Assembly (NCBI GenBank): GCA_900102235.1
Contig: FMVL01000005.1
Coordinates: 1-64,000, forward strand
DNA length: 64,000 nt
Source: Lachnospiraceae bacterium XBB2008
GTDB lineage: Bacteria; Bacillota; Clostridia; Lachnospirales; Lachnospiraceae
Direction of reading: 5' to 3'
The stretch's first letter is position 1, and the number at the start of each line of letters is the position of its first letter. Shown here one piece after another: positions 52,046 to 60,989 of this stretch. The position numbers and the translations under genes are program-made. The notes below the pieces were generated by a model. It worked only from the letters and a program-made list of their open reading frames with translations. It was not told where the DNA came from and did not search any database.

Positions 52046-52312
52046 GCCGTGCAACCGGGGAAGTAGCGGAGCCCTGTACCTGCAATCCGCTCCAGCAGGG
52101 GTTATGCCGACCCGAGGGCTTAAGTCCGTGTAAACGCCCTCTGTAAGTGGTGATGAAGTTTGGGTCTTACGCAATGGGTGTCCGTGAATCGTGTCAGGGC
52201 AGGAATGCAGCAGCACTAAGCGGAATGTCCCATGTGCCGTGAGGGTGCCTGGCGGAGCCAACTGCAGAGGAAACCTATACAGATGGCGGTTCGACGGAAG
52301 GCGCACGGTTTT
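52046..52312 (+). ncRNA. ffs: Signal recognition particle RNA, large bacterial type
   Basis: A ~265-nt RNA starting GCCGTGC and ending GCACGGT, which pair, followed by a T-run. The Alu domain is present (GGGGAAGTAGCGG..CCCTGTACCTGCAATCCGCT) and the S-domain core is clear (GTGTCAGGGCAGGAATGCAG, then CAGCACTAAG). This long form is typical of Gram-positive bacteria. It guides nascent membrane proteins with Ffh. The minus-strand open frame at 52025-52306 over it is not a gene. Confidence 0.96.
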
Positions 52313-53401
52313 TTAATTTTTCTGTTTTTCCAGATTCTTAAGATACTCCACTACCATCAGAGCGATCTTTAATGTAAGTGCATCATCAAACAGTCTGATA
52401 TCCAGGCCTGTCTGTTTCTGAAGTTTCTCTATACGGTAAACCAGCGTATTTCGGTGTACGAAGAGCTGTCTGGATGTCTCGGATATGTTCAGACTGTTCT
52501 CAAAGAACTTATTGATGGTACCCACCATCTCATCATCCAGATCATCCGGAACATTATCTCCGAAGATCTCCTCTACATACATATGGCAAAGGTTTTCGGG
52601 AAGCTGGTAGATAAGACGCCCGATCCCCAGATTATTGTATGCGGCAACTCTGCTTTCGTTATAGAATATCCTCCCCACCTCAAGAGCCATCATGGCTTCC
52701 TTAAATGATTTGGATACATTTTTCAGCTCATCCACAATGGTTCCGTATGCGACACGGACATTTATCATGGCTTCCATCTGCATCATATCGACTATGGTGT
52801 CAGCCACTCCGCGGATGTCCTCATAGTCCTGATCCTCTTCCACTTTTTTGATGAGAACGATCCCATTCTCATCTATTGCGGTGATATAATCCCCGTTCTG
52901 CGGTGTGAACATTCCGCCGAGGATCTCCTGGCCCAGGGCGTTTTTATCGGGTTCGGTCTCGATAAGCATGGCTACACGTCTGACATTACTCTCTATATGA
53001 AGCTTTTTTGCACGGTTATAGATATCAACGAGCAGGAGATTATCCATTATCAGATTCTGGAAAAAACCGCCTCTGTCGAATTTTTCCTTATAGGCCAGAA
53101 TGAGATTCTGAAGAGAGCTGACAGCTATACGGCCGTATGTATATGTTTCCTCGGATGCCCCCACTGCATCAAGGATATACATAACCTCTTCGCCATCATA
53201 TACCTTGAGCAGGTGATGTTCTCCGACAACCTGCGAATCGGCTGCCGACCCGGCAAATCCGGTTATCACATTCACTCCCGGATGTTCCGCGTCACCTGTG
53301 GAAGTCTGTAGATTGCCTGTCGGGTCATACACTCCGAATTCGGTCTTTGTGATGGTCTTCAGATCATCAATGCAGTTTCTGACAGTCTGAACGGATATCA
53401 T
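52313..53401 (-). CDS. PucR/CdaR-type transcriptional regulator
   Basis: A 362-residue protein with an unrecognised N-terminal sensor region (1-170), a GGDEF-derived middle domain and the C-terminal PucR helix-turn-helix (ISETSRQLFVHRNTLVYRIEKLQKQTGLD near residues 310-338). ATG at 53401 has GAGGTGA at good spacing; the frame stays open another 150 codons upstream into the ATPase gene but that part is not coding. CdaR-type relatives control sugar-acid use. It lies downstream of the MsmK-type gene, separated by a terminator. Confidence 0.87.
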   Translation of the reverse strand: MISVQTVRNCIDDLKTITKTEFGVYDPTGNLQTSTGDAEHPGVNVITGFAGSAADSQVVGEHHLLKVYDGEEVMYILDAVGASEETYTYGRIAVSSLQNLILAYKEKFDRGGFFQNLIMDNLLLVDIYNRAKKLHIESNVRRVAMLIETEPDKNALGQEILGGMFTPQNGDYITAIDENGIVLIKKVEEDQDYEDIRGVADTIVDMMQMEAMINVRVAYGTIVDELKNVSKSFKEAMMALEVGRIFYNESRVAAYNNLGIGRLIYQLPENLCHMYVEEIFGDNVPDDLDDEMVGTINKFFENSLNISETSRQLFVHRNTLVYRIEKLQKQTGLDIRLFDDALTLKIALMVVEYLKNLEKQKN

Positions 53402-53412
53402 AAGTTCACCTC

Positions 53413-53451
53413 GCAAAATAAAAAAATGGGGGATGGTTTCCCATCCCCCAT
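53413..53451 (-). terminator. Terminator of the MsmK-type ATPase gene
   Basis: Perfect 11-bp arms ATGGGGGATGG and CCATCCCCCAT around GAAA (read on minus), followed by TTTTTATTTTG. Confidence 0.9.
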
Positions 53452-53468
53452 ATCTTACCATATTTTGA

Positions 53469-54578
53469 TTAGTTAGTAATGGTCTGCTCGGTCTCCTTGT
53501 CGAAGATGTGGATCTTCTCAACGTCGAATGCAAACTTAACTGTATCGCCGGGTCTTGCGGTAGTTCTGGAATCAACTCTTGCAGTGATCGGGAACTCTTC
53601 AAGATCGAAGTACAGATAAACTTCAGCACCCAGGAGCTCGTAAACCTTGATGTTGGACTCGAATACGCATTTAGCGGTCTCGATGAACATCTCGGAATCA
53701 TATACATCCTCAGGACGGATACCGAATGTAACGGTCTTTCCGTTGTAGCCGCCTTCAACAAGCTTCTTAGCTTTTGCAGGAGGAAGAGGAATAGCCTTGC
53801 CGCCGATCTTAAGGCTTGCTTCTTCGCCGTTAACTTCAACTTCGGCATCAAGGAAGTTCATCTGAGGTGATCCCATGAAACCTGCAACGAAGAGGTTACC
53901 GGGCTTCTCATAAAGGTTCTGAGGTGTATCAACCTGCTGGATAACACCGTCCTTCATAACTACGATACGATCGCCGAGGGTCATAGCCTCTGTCTGGTCA
54001 TGTGTAACGTAGATGATGGTGGTTCCCAGTCTCTGATGCAGCTTGGCGATCTCAATTCTCATCTGTACACGAAGCTTGGCATCCAGGTTGGAAAGAGGCT
54101 CGTCCATAAGGAATACCTGAGGATTACGTACGATTGCACGACCCATGGCAACACGCTGTCTCTGACCACCGGAAAGAGCCTTCGGCTTACGATCGAGAAG
54201 AGCTGTCAGGTCGAGGATCTTAGCTGCTTCCTTAACCATCTTATCGATCTCATCCTTCGGAACTTTACGAAGCTTAAGACCGAATGCCATGTTGTCATAT
54301 ACTGACATATGAGGATACAGAGCGTAGTTCTGGAATACCATCGCGATATCACGATCCTTGGGCTCTACGTCGTTAACGATCCTGTCACCGATCTTGAGCT
54401 CACCGGAAGAGATATCCTCCAGACCTGCGATCATACGAAGAGTAGTAGACTTACCACAACCCGAAGGACCAACGAAGATGATGAATTCCTTGTCCTCGAT
54501 CTGAAGGTTGAAGTTCTTTACCGCTTCGAATCCGTTAGGGTAAACCTTACAAATGTCTGTTAATGTTAAACTTGCCAT
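53469..54578 (-). CDS. msmK: Sugar ABC transporter ATPase, MsmK/UgpC type
   Basis: A 369-residue ATPase with Walker A GPSGCGKST, signature LSGGQRQRVAMGRA, Walker B VFLMDEP, and H-loop VTHDQ, then a TOBE/OB regulatory region (about 240-365). It is not in an operon with permeases. In Firmicutes a single MsmK energises several CUT1 importers, which fits the two ATPase-less systems at 39357-42682 and 43052-46747. Codon use is strongly biased, suggesting high expression. Confidence 0.93.
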   Translation of the reverse strand: MASLTLTDICKVYPNGFEAVKNFNLQIEDKEFIIFVGPSGCGKSTTLRMIAGLEDISSGELKIGDRIVNDVEPKDRDIAMVFQNYALYPHMSVYDNMAFGLKLRKVPKDEIDKMVKEAAKILDLTALLDRKPKALSGGQRQRVAMGRAIVRNPQVFLMDEPLSNLDAKLRVQMRIEIAKLHQRLGTTIIYVTHDQTEAMTLGDRIVVMKDGVIQQVDTPQNLYEKPGNLFVAGFMGSPQMNFLDAEVEVNGEEASLKIGGKAIPLPPAKAKKLVEGGYNGKTVTFGIRPEDVYDSEMFIETAKCVFESNIKVYELLGAEVYLYFDLEEFPITARVDSRTTARPGDTVKFAFDVEKIHIFDKETEQTITN

Positions 54579-54708
54579 TTTGACCTCCTGTTTGTTTGGT
54601 TATTTACACGGGCGTACACCCGCAATCTGCTTAAAAGTATATCTTTTCGGTGAAAATCACGCTATTCGTCAAATGCATAAAGATATTCCGGATATATATA
54701 CAAATTGA

Positions 54709-55464
54709 CTAAATGACCGGATCATCCTCGGATTCGGCGGCCTCCGAAGGCTCATCGGATGCCTCATCCGCAGCCTCCCCGACGGCATCCTCTTCCGTTT
54801 CCACGCCTTCCATATCAACCTTGAAATCCATATCGGATGTAACTTCCTCCGGCTCGGGTTCGATCTTGGAAAAGATCTTGCGATAGAGATATGCAGCTCC
54901 GAGTCCGGGAGCGGCCACGCCGAACATGATCAGAAACGGCGTTGCCATCGGTGACAGCAAAAGCAGAGCCACCGGGAGCAGATACAGAATGAGCATCAGA
55001 ATACTCCTGGGGAAGTTGGCGATCATGATCAGGAACGCATTTTTCAGGGTTCTTCCGATCGTATTATAAAATCTTGCCTGCAAAGGAAATACATACATTG
55101 CCGTCATCATGAAGAGTATGTCTATCACGAGGACCGCCAGCATGAACACAAGAGAAAACTCCTGACCCGATTTTACAAACACATAGTAATCTCCGACAAA
55201 GACCAGTCCCGCAAGCAGGATTATGATCCAGAGGATCGTAGCCTGAATAAAGTTTTCCTTGAAGGATTTGAAATACATCTTAACGATGTATGATTCCTCA
55301 TTTCTGATCATTTTGATCAGCACATAGTGCATCGCCGTAAATGACGCTCCGATCGTGATGACCGGAATGCATGTGATGAGGACCAGGATATTGAGTATCA
55401 TGATATCCGCCATCCTGGACAGAAATCTCATGACCGGACTGTCCAGACTAAATAACTTGCCCAT
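54709..55464 (-). CDS. YesL/DUF624 family membrane protein
   Basis: A 251-residue protein with about five to six helices in residues 15-190 and an acidic C-terminal tail (205-251, Glu/Asp/Ala-rich). DUF624 proteins such as YesL are found with carbohydrate ABC transporters, role unknown. It lies 130 bases from the MsmK-type gene on the same strand. Start follows AGGAGA. Confidence 0.82.
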   Translation of the reverse strand: MGKLFSLDSPVMRFLSRMADIMILNILVLITCIPVITIGASFTAMHYVLIKMIRNEESYIVKMYFKSFKENFIQATILWIIILLAGLVFVGDYYVFVKSGQEFSLVFMLAVLVIDILFMMTAMYVFPLQARFYNTIGRTLKNAFLIMIANFPRSILMLILYLLPVALLLLSPMATPFLIMFGVAAPGLGAAYLYRKIFSKIEPEPEEVTSDMDFKVDMEGVETEEDAVGEAADEASDEPSEAAESEDDPVI

Positions 55465-55476
55465 AAACGTCTCCTT

Positions 55477-55944
55477 TTATATGTAAAGTATCATGGGAGT
55501 GTACAGGATACCGCTTACAAGCTGCTGTATATCCGTGTCTTCAAATCCCATCTTATGATAAAAGCCTACCGCATACGGTGATGCATTGACCGTGACGGAG
55601 GTCTGTCCCATCTCGCTGTACATGTATTCCGTCAGAGTCCGCAAAAGCCCGGTACCTACTCCCTGTCTGTGAAAGACAGGTTCAACGAACAGAAGCGATA
55701 TATGATTTCTGTCGCGGAGTGAGATGATACCGATGATCTTTTTGGCACAGACAGCCACAAACAGCTGATATTCGCCCGAATGAAACATGTTCTTTAAGAC
55801 TTCATCGGTTACGAATTCCCTGAAATTATCTATTCCTTCCTGAGGATAATCGGGCGCATCAAACTTAAGGAAAGTACGCCATGCCAGATCCATGCAGATG
55901 TCCCACTCGGACTTATATGCCGCGCGGTATGTGACTTCGTCCAT
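55477..55944 (-). CDS. GNAT-family N-acetyltransferase
   Basis: A 155-residue acetyltransferase. The acetyl-CoA motif A is FVEPVFHRQGVGTGLLRTL, and VNASPYAVGFYHKMGFEDTD is the typical C-terminal part. The acceptor is unknown. It is 12 bases upstream of yesL and 3 bases after the DUF1002 gene, all in one minus-strand run. Confidence 0.9.
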   Translation of the reverse strand: MDEVTYRAAYKSEWDICMDLAWRTFLKFDAPDYPQEGIDNFREFVTDEVLKNMFHSGEYQLFVAVCAKKIIGIISLRDRNHISLLFVEPVFHRQGVGTGLLRTLTEYMYSEMGQTSVTVNASPYAVGFYHKMGFEDTDIQQLVSGILYTPMILYI

Positions 55945-55947
55945 AGC

Positions 55948-56877
55948 CTAATTCCTGTTAAACAACCCCGAAAAGAATCCCGTGAAGCTGTCTTTGATAC
56001 TCGAGAAAAAGCTCTTGGTCGCCTGACTTACGGCATTACCCACAGCTTCATTGATAACATCCTGTGCCTGGTTGACCACATCCATTCCGTATTTGTTATA
56101 CAGGTTCTGAGCCTGATCGATCAGATATGATCCGTTGAGTCCCAAAGCATCAAGTTTCTTGAGCAGGTCCACTATCTGATTCTTCTCGGAATCATCAAGT
56201 GTTACGCCGAACTGCTTCTCACCCTCGGCTATGGTGCTTCTGATGCTGCTTTCATCGGATGTATCGAGTTTGCCGGTTGCGATCATGTTCTTAAGCCATG
56301 CGATCAGCGCTTCCACATCCTCGTTGCTTACATTTTCGATCTGCTCGTTAAGCTCACCCGTCATGATCATCTCATTCATGGCTACATCCAGGACTTCATC
56401 TTTGATCGGCTGGCCGGTGGATGTCTCATAAGCACGGACAGCACCTATCAGACCTGCTGTTCCGGATACCGGCGTGGGAGCTACGACCAGAACATCCCGA
56501 TCCTCCACACCTGCCGTAAGCAGGGCATTTCGGTACATGCCTGTCGTGCAGTAGTTTACATTCTGTGTGGTCACATGGATCCCGCTTCCGGCGGCGGCTT
56601 TGGTCATTTTGACACTTGTGAGGGCTCTCGTACCTATTACGGCGCTGTCGATGTAGCCGTCCAGGAACTGATGCTCTTCGGCATTGGTGACCTTGATGAC
56701 CGTGCAGTTTTGCAGATCAGCCTCGGTAAGTCCCATAAGAGAAAGGACCGTGGCACGCTGGGAATCGGTAAGGTCGGCTCCCAGAGCTACCACCGTATCC
56801 TTATCTGCCGCAAAAGCGGTCATCTGCATCAGCATGATCATTGCGATCGTCGCTATCAAACCCAGTATTTTTTTCAT
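55948..56877 (-). CDS. DUF1002 family secreted protein
   Basis: A 309-residue protein with a signal peptide (MKKILGLIATIAMIMLM..TAFA, cut near 23). The rest fits DUF1002 (ALGADLTDSQRATVLSLMG, VTNAEEHQFLDGYI, VAPTPVSGTAGL). The C-terminus is amphipathic (SFFSSIKDSFTGFFSGLF). Function unknown. ATG at 56877 follows GAGGAGA and overlaps the hydrolase stop by 4 bases. Confidence 0.87.
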   Translation of the reverse strand: MKKILGLIATIAMIMLMQMTAFAADKDTVVALGADLTDSQRATVLSLMGLTEADLQNCTVIKVTNAEEHQFLDGYIDSAVIGTRALTSVKMTKAAAGSGIHVTTQNVNYCTTGMYRNALLTAGVEDRDVLVVAPTPVSGTAGLIGAVRAYETSTGQPIKDEVLDVAMNEMIMTGELNEQIENVSNEDVEALIAWLKNMIATGKLDTSDESSIRSTIAEGEKQFGVTLDDSEKNQIVDLLKKLDALGLNGSYLIDQAQNLYNKYGMDVVNQAQDVINEAVGNAVSQATKSFFSSIKDSFTGFFSGLFNRN

Positions 56878-57803
56878 AATCTCTCCTCGATCCATTTCAG
56901 GATATCTTCATAGACCTGATCGTGATCCGTTTCGTTTAATATCTCATGGCGGTCGTCCTTATACAGTTTAAGCGTGACGTCCTCCATGCCAAGAGCTTTG
57001 TAGGATTCATATACCTGCTTAACGCCCTCGCCGTAGTTTCCGACGGGATCCTCTTCACCGGAAACCAGTAATACCGGCAGATTCTTAGGCATCTTTTCCA
57101 CATTTGTCTTATCGGTCAGTTTCCACATCAGCTTAAACAGCACTTTGAAGCCGTTGACCGTAAATGTGAATCCGCAATCGGGATCGGCTATGTATTTCTG
57201 CTGTACTTCATCCGCCTTGGACAGCCAGGCATAATCATTGGAGGCATCGGGAATGCGTTTGTTGTACGCTCCGAATGCCATGCTGTTGAGCAGCTTCGGA
57301 ATGTGATCATCCCCGAGAACGAAGCCGGACACGGCGGCCAATGACCTTGATACGGTCAGCAGAGCCTTGGACTGCATGCCTGTGCCCATCACTATCGCTC
57401 CGTTTATTCCGGTACCGTATCTGTACATATAATTACGAAGGATGAACGATCCCATTGAATGACCCATGATAAAGATCGGGATTCCGGGATTCTCGCCCTG
57501 TACTATCTTCTTAAGCCTGTGCTCATCGCGGACCATTACGGTATCACCGTGACGCGCACATATATATCCGGGCTTTCCCTCGTTGATGTGATATGTGCGT
57601 CCGTGTCCGAGATGATCATCACCTATGACCAGAAAGCCGTGCTCACACATATATGCGGCAAAATCCTCATATCTGCCGATATGTTCAGCCATTCCGTGGG
57701 TGATCTGGAGGATAGCCTTCGGAGTCTCATCAGGTATCCACTTAACGGCGTAGATGCTCGATGCACCATCTCTGGATTCGAAAGTGATCTCTTCTTTACG
57801 CAT
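56874..57803 (-). CDS. Alpha/beta hydrolase (monoacylglycerol lipase/lysophospholipase type)
   Basis: A 309-residue serine hydrolase of the Hydrolase_4 group. The nucleophile elbow is GHSMGS (Ser about 106), with HG (ITHGMAEHIGRY) forming the oxyanion region and His in DRHEILNE completing the triad with Asp in GEEDPVG. It probably cleaves monoacylglycerols or lysolipids. ATG at 57803 follows GGAGGAGG. Confidence 0.9.
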   Translation of the reverse strand: MRKEEITFESRDGASSIYAVKWIPDETPKAILQITHGMAEHIGRYEDFAAYMCEHGFLVIGDDHLGHGRTYHINEGKPGYICARHGDTVMVRDEHRLKKIVQGENPGIPIFIMGHSMGSFILRNYMYRYGTGINGAIVMGTGMQSKALLTVSRSLAAVSGFVLGDDHIPKLLNSMAFGAYNKRIPDASNDYAWLSKADEVQQKYIADPDCGFTFTVNGFKVLFKLMWKLTDKTNVEKMPKNLPVLLVSGEEDPVGNYGEGVKQVYESYKALGMEDVTLKLYKDDRHEILNETDHDQVYEDILKWIEERL

Positions 57804-57836
57804 GTTTTCCTCCTCCACTATGTTGAATAACCCCTC

Positions 57837-57915
57837 GAGCGTGGGGAATAAAATGATTTCCCCTTGCTGCGACCCGACAGTACTCGCTGCGGGGAAACAT
57901 TTATTCCCCACGCTC
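57837..57915. repeat. Long imperfect inverted repeat between metG and the hydrolase gene
   Basis: Arms of ~25 bases at 57837-57863 and 57891-57915 share GAGCGTGGGGAATAAA...TTTCCCC, with two small indels, around a 27-base GC-rich loop. There is no strong T-run on either side. It could be a palindromic mobile repeat or a large RNA hairpin controlling read-through from metG. Confidence 0.85.
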
Positions 57916-57926
57916 TTACACTTCTC

Positions 57927-59993
57927 TTATCCGACCTCTGCGCCGGCAGGCATGTCATGCTCCAGTGCGAGTAAAGAGAGTTCCCCGTCGGCTCCCTCGG
58001 CGCTTAAGATCATGCCTTCGCTCATCATTCCCGCGATCTCACGCGGTTTCAGGTTAACAAGCACTATGACCTTCTTTCCGACAAGGTCTTCGGCTTTGTA
58101 GCTGGCCTTAATTCCGGACAGTATCTGCCTGGTCTGCGAACCTATACGGATCTTAAACTTCAGGAGTTTACGGCTCTTGGGCACTTCCTCACACTCCAGG
58201 ACTTCACCTACCTGGATCTGAAGTTTGTCAAAATCGTCGTATGTGATCTCGGGCTTGGGTTCTATATCTATCACTTCACCCGGTGCGGCATCAGCAGATG
58301 AACCGCCTTCCAGAGCCTTAAGTGCGGCATCTGCCTCTTCTTTGGTCATCTTGCCCGCTTTCAGGAGATTGGCGAACGCAGTCTTCTGATGCTCAATGAA
58401 CTCCGCACGCTGTCTGGTCTGGATCTCATTTGCTTTTGCGAGGATCTCATCCTTATCCAGTCTAGCAAAAAGTATCTCCGGTGCATCTGTTACTTTGATC
58501 GTATCCTGACCTTCGGTACCGAATACGGAAAGCTCGTCAAATGTCTTTAAGCTGACGCCGATCTGTGCAGCTATCCTGTCAGCCGTATCCGGAAGGAAAG
58601 GCGCAAGGAGGGAAGCCCCCGAGATGATACCTTCACAGAGGTTATACAGTACGGTGGAAAGCCTGTCCTTTTTCGCATCGTCTTTTGCAAGTATCCAGGG
58701 CTCGGTCTCATCGATGTATTTGTTCAGGCGCTTGAATACGTCAAAGATCTCGGTCAGGGCATCTGCCGCATGAAGTGTCTCCATGCACTTTTCCACCTTG
58801 TCGTAAGCGCCGGTGACAACAGCCTTCATGTCATCATCTATAGCCGGATCAGCAACGCCCTTGTTTACGACCGTGCCTCCGAAGTACTTGTTGCTCATGC
58901 CTATCGTGCGGTTTACGAGGTTTCCGAGGGTGTTGGCCAGATCGGAGTTGACGCGCTCGGTCATGAGCTCCCATGTGATGGTCCCGTCGTTTTCATACGG
59001 CATCTCGTGTATAACGAAGTATCTCACCGCATCCAGGCCGAATACATCGATCAGATCATCTACATAGATGACATTGCCCTTGGACTTGCTCATCTTCTCG
59101 CCGCCCTGAAGGAGCCAGGGATGACCGAAGATCTGCTTGGGAAGCGGCTCGCCGAGTGCCATCAGGAATATCGGCCAGTATATCGTATGGAATCTGATGA
59201 TATCCTTACCTATCAGATGGAGATCGGCGGGCCAGTATTTTTTGTACAGCTCGCTCGAGTTGCCGTCGGCATCGTAGCCTATGCCAGTAATATAGTTGCT
59301 CAATGCATCCAGCCATACATAGACCACATGCTTATCATCAAAATCAACCGGGATGCCCCACTTGAATGAGGTTCTTGATACGCACAGATCCTGAAGTCCC
59401 GGCAGAAGGAAGTTGTTCATCATCTCATTCTTGCGGGATACGGGCTGTATGAACTCGGGATGAGAATTGATGTAATCTATGAGCTTCGGAGCATATTTGC
59501 TCATCTTGAAGAAATAAGCTTCTTCTTTCTCGGGATGGACCGGGCCGCCACATACCGGGCAGGCACCGTCTTTTAACTGTGACTGTGTATAGAACGCTTC
59601 GCACTCGGTACAGTAAAGTCCCTCATATGATCCCTTGTAAATATCTCCCTGATCATAGAATTTCTTAAAGATCTTCTGGATCTGACGCTCATGATCCTCA
59701 TCGGTGGTCCTGATGAAACGGTCATATGATGTTCCCATCAGATCCCAGAGATGCTTGATGGTGCCGGCAGTCTTGTCTACAAACTCGCGGGGAGTCATTG
59801 CTTCTTCGATCGCACGGGTCTCGATCTTCTGGCCGTGTTCGTCGCATCCTGTCTGGAAATGCACGTCATATCCGTCTGCTTTTTTATATCTGGCTATCGC
59901 ATCGGCGAGCATGATCTCGTAGCAGTTGCCGATATGCGGCTTTCCCGATGTATATGCGATAGCGGTGGTTATATAGTAAGGTCCTTTATTCAT
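57927..59993 (-). CDS. metG: Methionyl-tRNA synthetase
   Basis: A 688-residue class I synthetase. The HIGH motif is PHIGN, the Zn knuckle has two CxxC pairs (CTEC, CPVC), and KMSKS is present in GGEKMSKSKGN. A C-terminal tRNA-binding (EMAP-like) domain starts near 580 (DFDKLQIQVGEVLECEEVP). ATG at 59993 follows AGAGGA. It lies just after proC on minus. Confidence 0.96.
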   Translation of the reverse strand: MNKGPYYITTAIAYTSGKPHIGNCYEIMLADAIARYKKADGYDVHFQTGCDEHGQKIETRAIEEAMTPREFVDKTAGTIKHLWDLMGTSYDRFIRTTDEDHERQIQKIFKKFYDQGDIYKGSYEGLYCTECEAFYTQSQLKDGACPVCGGPVHPEKEEAYFFKMSKYAPKLIDYINSHPEFIQPVSRKNEMMNNFLLPGLQDLCVSRTSFKWGIPVDFDDKHVVYVWLDALSNYITGIGYDADGNSSELYKKYWPADLHLIGKDIIRFHTIYWPIFLMALGEPLPKQIFGHPWLLQGGEKMSKSKGNVIYVDDLIDVFGLDAVRYFVIHEMPYENDGTITWELMTERVNSDLANTLGNLVNRTIGMSNKYFGGTVVNKGVADPAIDDDMKAVVTGAYDKVEKCMETLHAADALTEIFDVFKRLNKYIDETEPWILAKDDAKKDRLSTVLYNLCEGIISGASLLAPFLPDTADRIAAQIGVSLKTFDELSVFGTEGQDTIKVTDAPEILFARLDKDEILAKANEIQTRQRAEFIEHQKTAFANLLKAGKMTKEEADAALKALEGGSSADAAPGEVIDIEPKPEITYDDFDKLQIQVGEVLECEEVPKSRKLLKFKIRIGSQTRQILSGIKASYKAEDLVGKKVIVLVNLKPREIAGMMSEGMILSAEGADGELSLLALEHDMPAGAEVG

Positions 59994-60012
59994 TGTGTAG
60001 TCCTCTTTTCTG

Positions 60013-60804
60013 TCATTCTTCATACATGCTCATGATCTCGTCGATCGCCGACATGCAGGATGCACGGAAGCCCGTCGCTTCAAGCGCGCTCACTCCGCGG
60101 ATGGTGGATCCGCCGGGAGAACATACCGCATCCTTGAGCTCACCGGGATGGATCCCCGTTTCAAGCTGGAGCGCGGCACTTCCTTTTACCGTGGCGCTGA
60201 CAAGTTCATATGCCTGTTTTCTGGGCAGACCGTATTTCACGGCCACGTCACCCATAGCTTCTATGTAGAGATCGATGAATGCCGGTCCGCAGCCCGTGAT
60301 CGCTCCGCCTATTCCCATCAGATTGGGAGGGAGTTCGGTCACCATTCCGAGCCTGGAGAAAGCATCCATCACCTGCATTCGTTCGTCATCCTCAAGGGAA
60401 TGGAGTGCCTCGAAAAGGAAAACGCCTTCACCGACTTTAGCCGGGGTATTGGGCATTACAAACTGCACACGGGTATCATCCGGCAGGACTTTTGAATATG
60501 TCACGAAATCCCATCCGAGCGCTATAGATATGAGCGCTTTGCCGCTGAAAGAATCCCCGTGATCCCTGATGATAGCGGGAATCTGGTAAGGTTTGCAGGC
60601 CATGATCAGAGTATCGCAGGCATCGGTAAGTTCCTTCATCGAACCGACCGCACAAAACCCGATCCTGTCGGCATTTGCCTTGAGTTTCGCGGCGTTAGGT
60701 GCGTAAGCATGGATATTCTCACCCGCAACGGCTCCGCTTTTGATAAACCCGTCGGCTATGGCCTGAGCCATATTTCCCATTCCTATGAATCCAAGTTTAT
60801 TCAT
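60013..60804 (-). CDS. proC: Pyrroline-5-carboxylate reductase
   Basis: A 263-residue enzyme for the last step of proline synthesis, reducing pyrroline-5-carboxylate with NAD(P)H. GFIGMGNMAQAI is the Rossmann motif; MPNTPAKVGEG and the C-terminal signature SPGGSTIRGVSALE are typical. ATG at 60804 follows GGAGAAG. Confidence 0.95.
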   Translation of the reverse strand: MNKLGFIGMGNMAQAIADGFIKSGAVAGENIHAYAPNAAKLKANADRIGFCAVGSMKELTDACDTLIMACKPYQIPAIIRDHGDSFSGKALISIALGWDFVTYSKVLPDDTRVQFVMPNTPAKVGEGVFLFEALHSLEDDERMQVMDAFSRLGMVTELPPNLMGIGGAITGCGPAFIDLYIEAMGDVAVKYGLPRKQAYELVSATVKGSAALQLETGIHPGELKDAVCSPGGSTIRGVSALEATGFRASCMSAIDEIMSMYEE

Positions 60805-60909
60805 ATCTTCTCCGTTTCCGTCCGTCAGATGCTCATCCGACGGCATAGTTATACTTCATAACAGTATACCATAATATGGATGACAGGTGTGATTAAAACG
60901 ATACGTATC

Positions 60910-60957
60910 TTGAGCATTTGGTATATTTTGATATGATATTTGTATCAAATATCAAAA
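60910..60957 (+). promoter_or_regulatory. Candidate promoter and operator dyad for the ion-motor operon
   Basis: TTGAGC (60910-60915), 16 bases, TATGAT (60932-60937). TTTTGATA (60926-60933) and TATCAAAA (60950-60957) form a dyad across the -10, and TATCAAA also occurs at 60943-60949. Regulated transcription is suggested. Confidence 0.5.
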
Positions 60958-60989
60958 CACGAGCCGATACCAAAAGGGAGAAGGTCGAT

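Noticed and set aside
52025-52306. 93-codon minus-strand open frame
   Set aside because: It lies entirely over the SRP RNA, whose promoter, paired ends and conserved core are on plus.
53402-53851. 150-residue N-terminal extension of the PucR-type regulator
   Set aside because: It overlaps the ATPase gene and its terminator, is low-complexity and antisense-like, and the ATG at 53401 has an ideal ribosome site.
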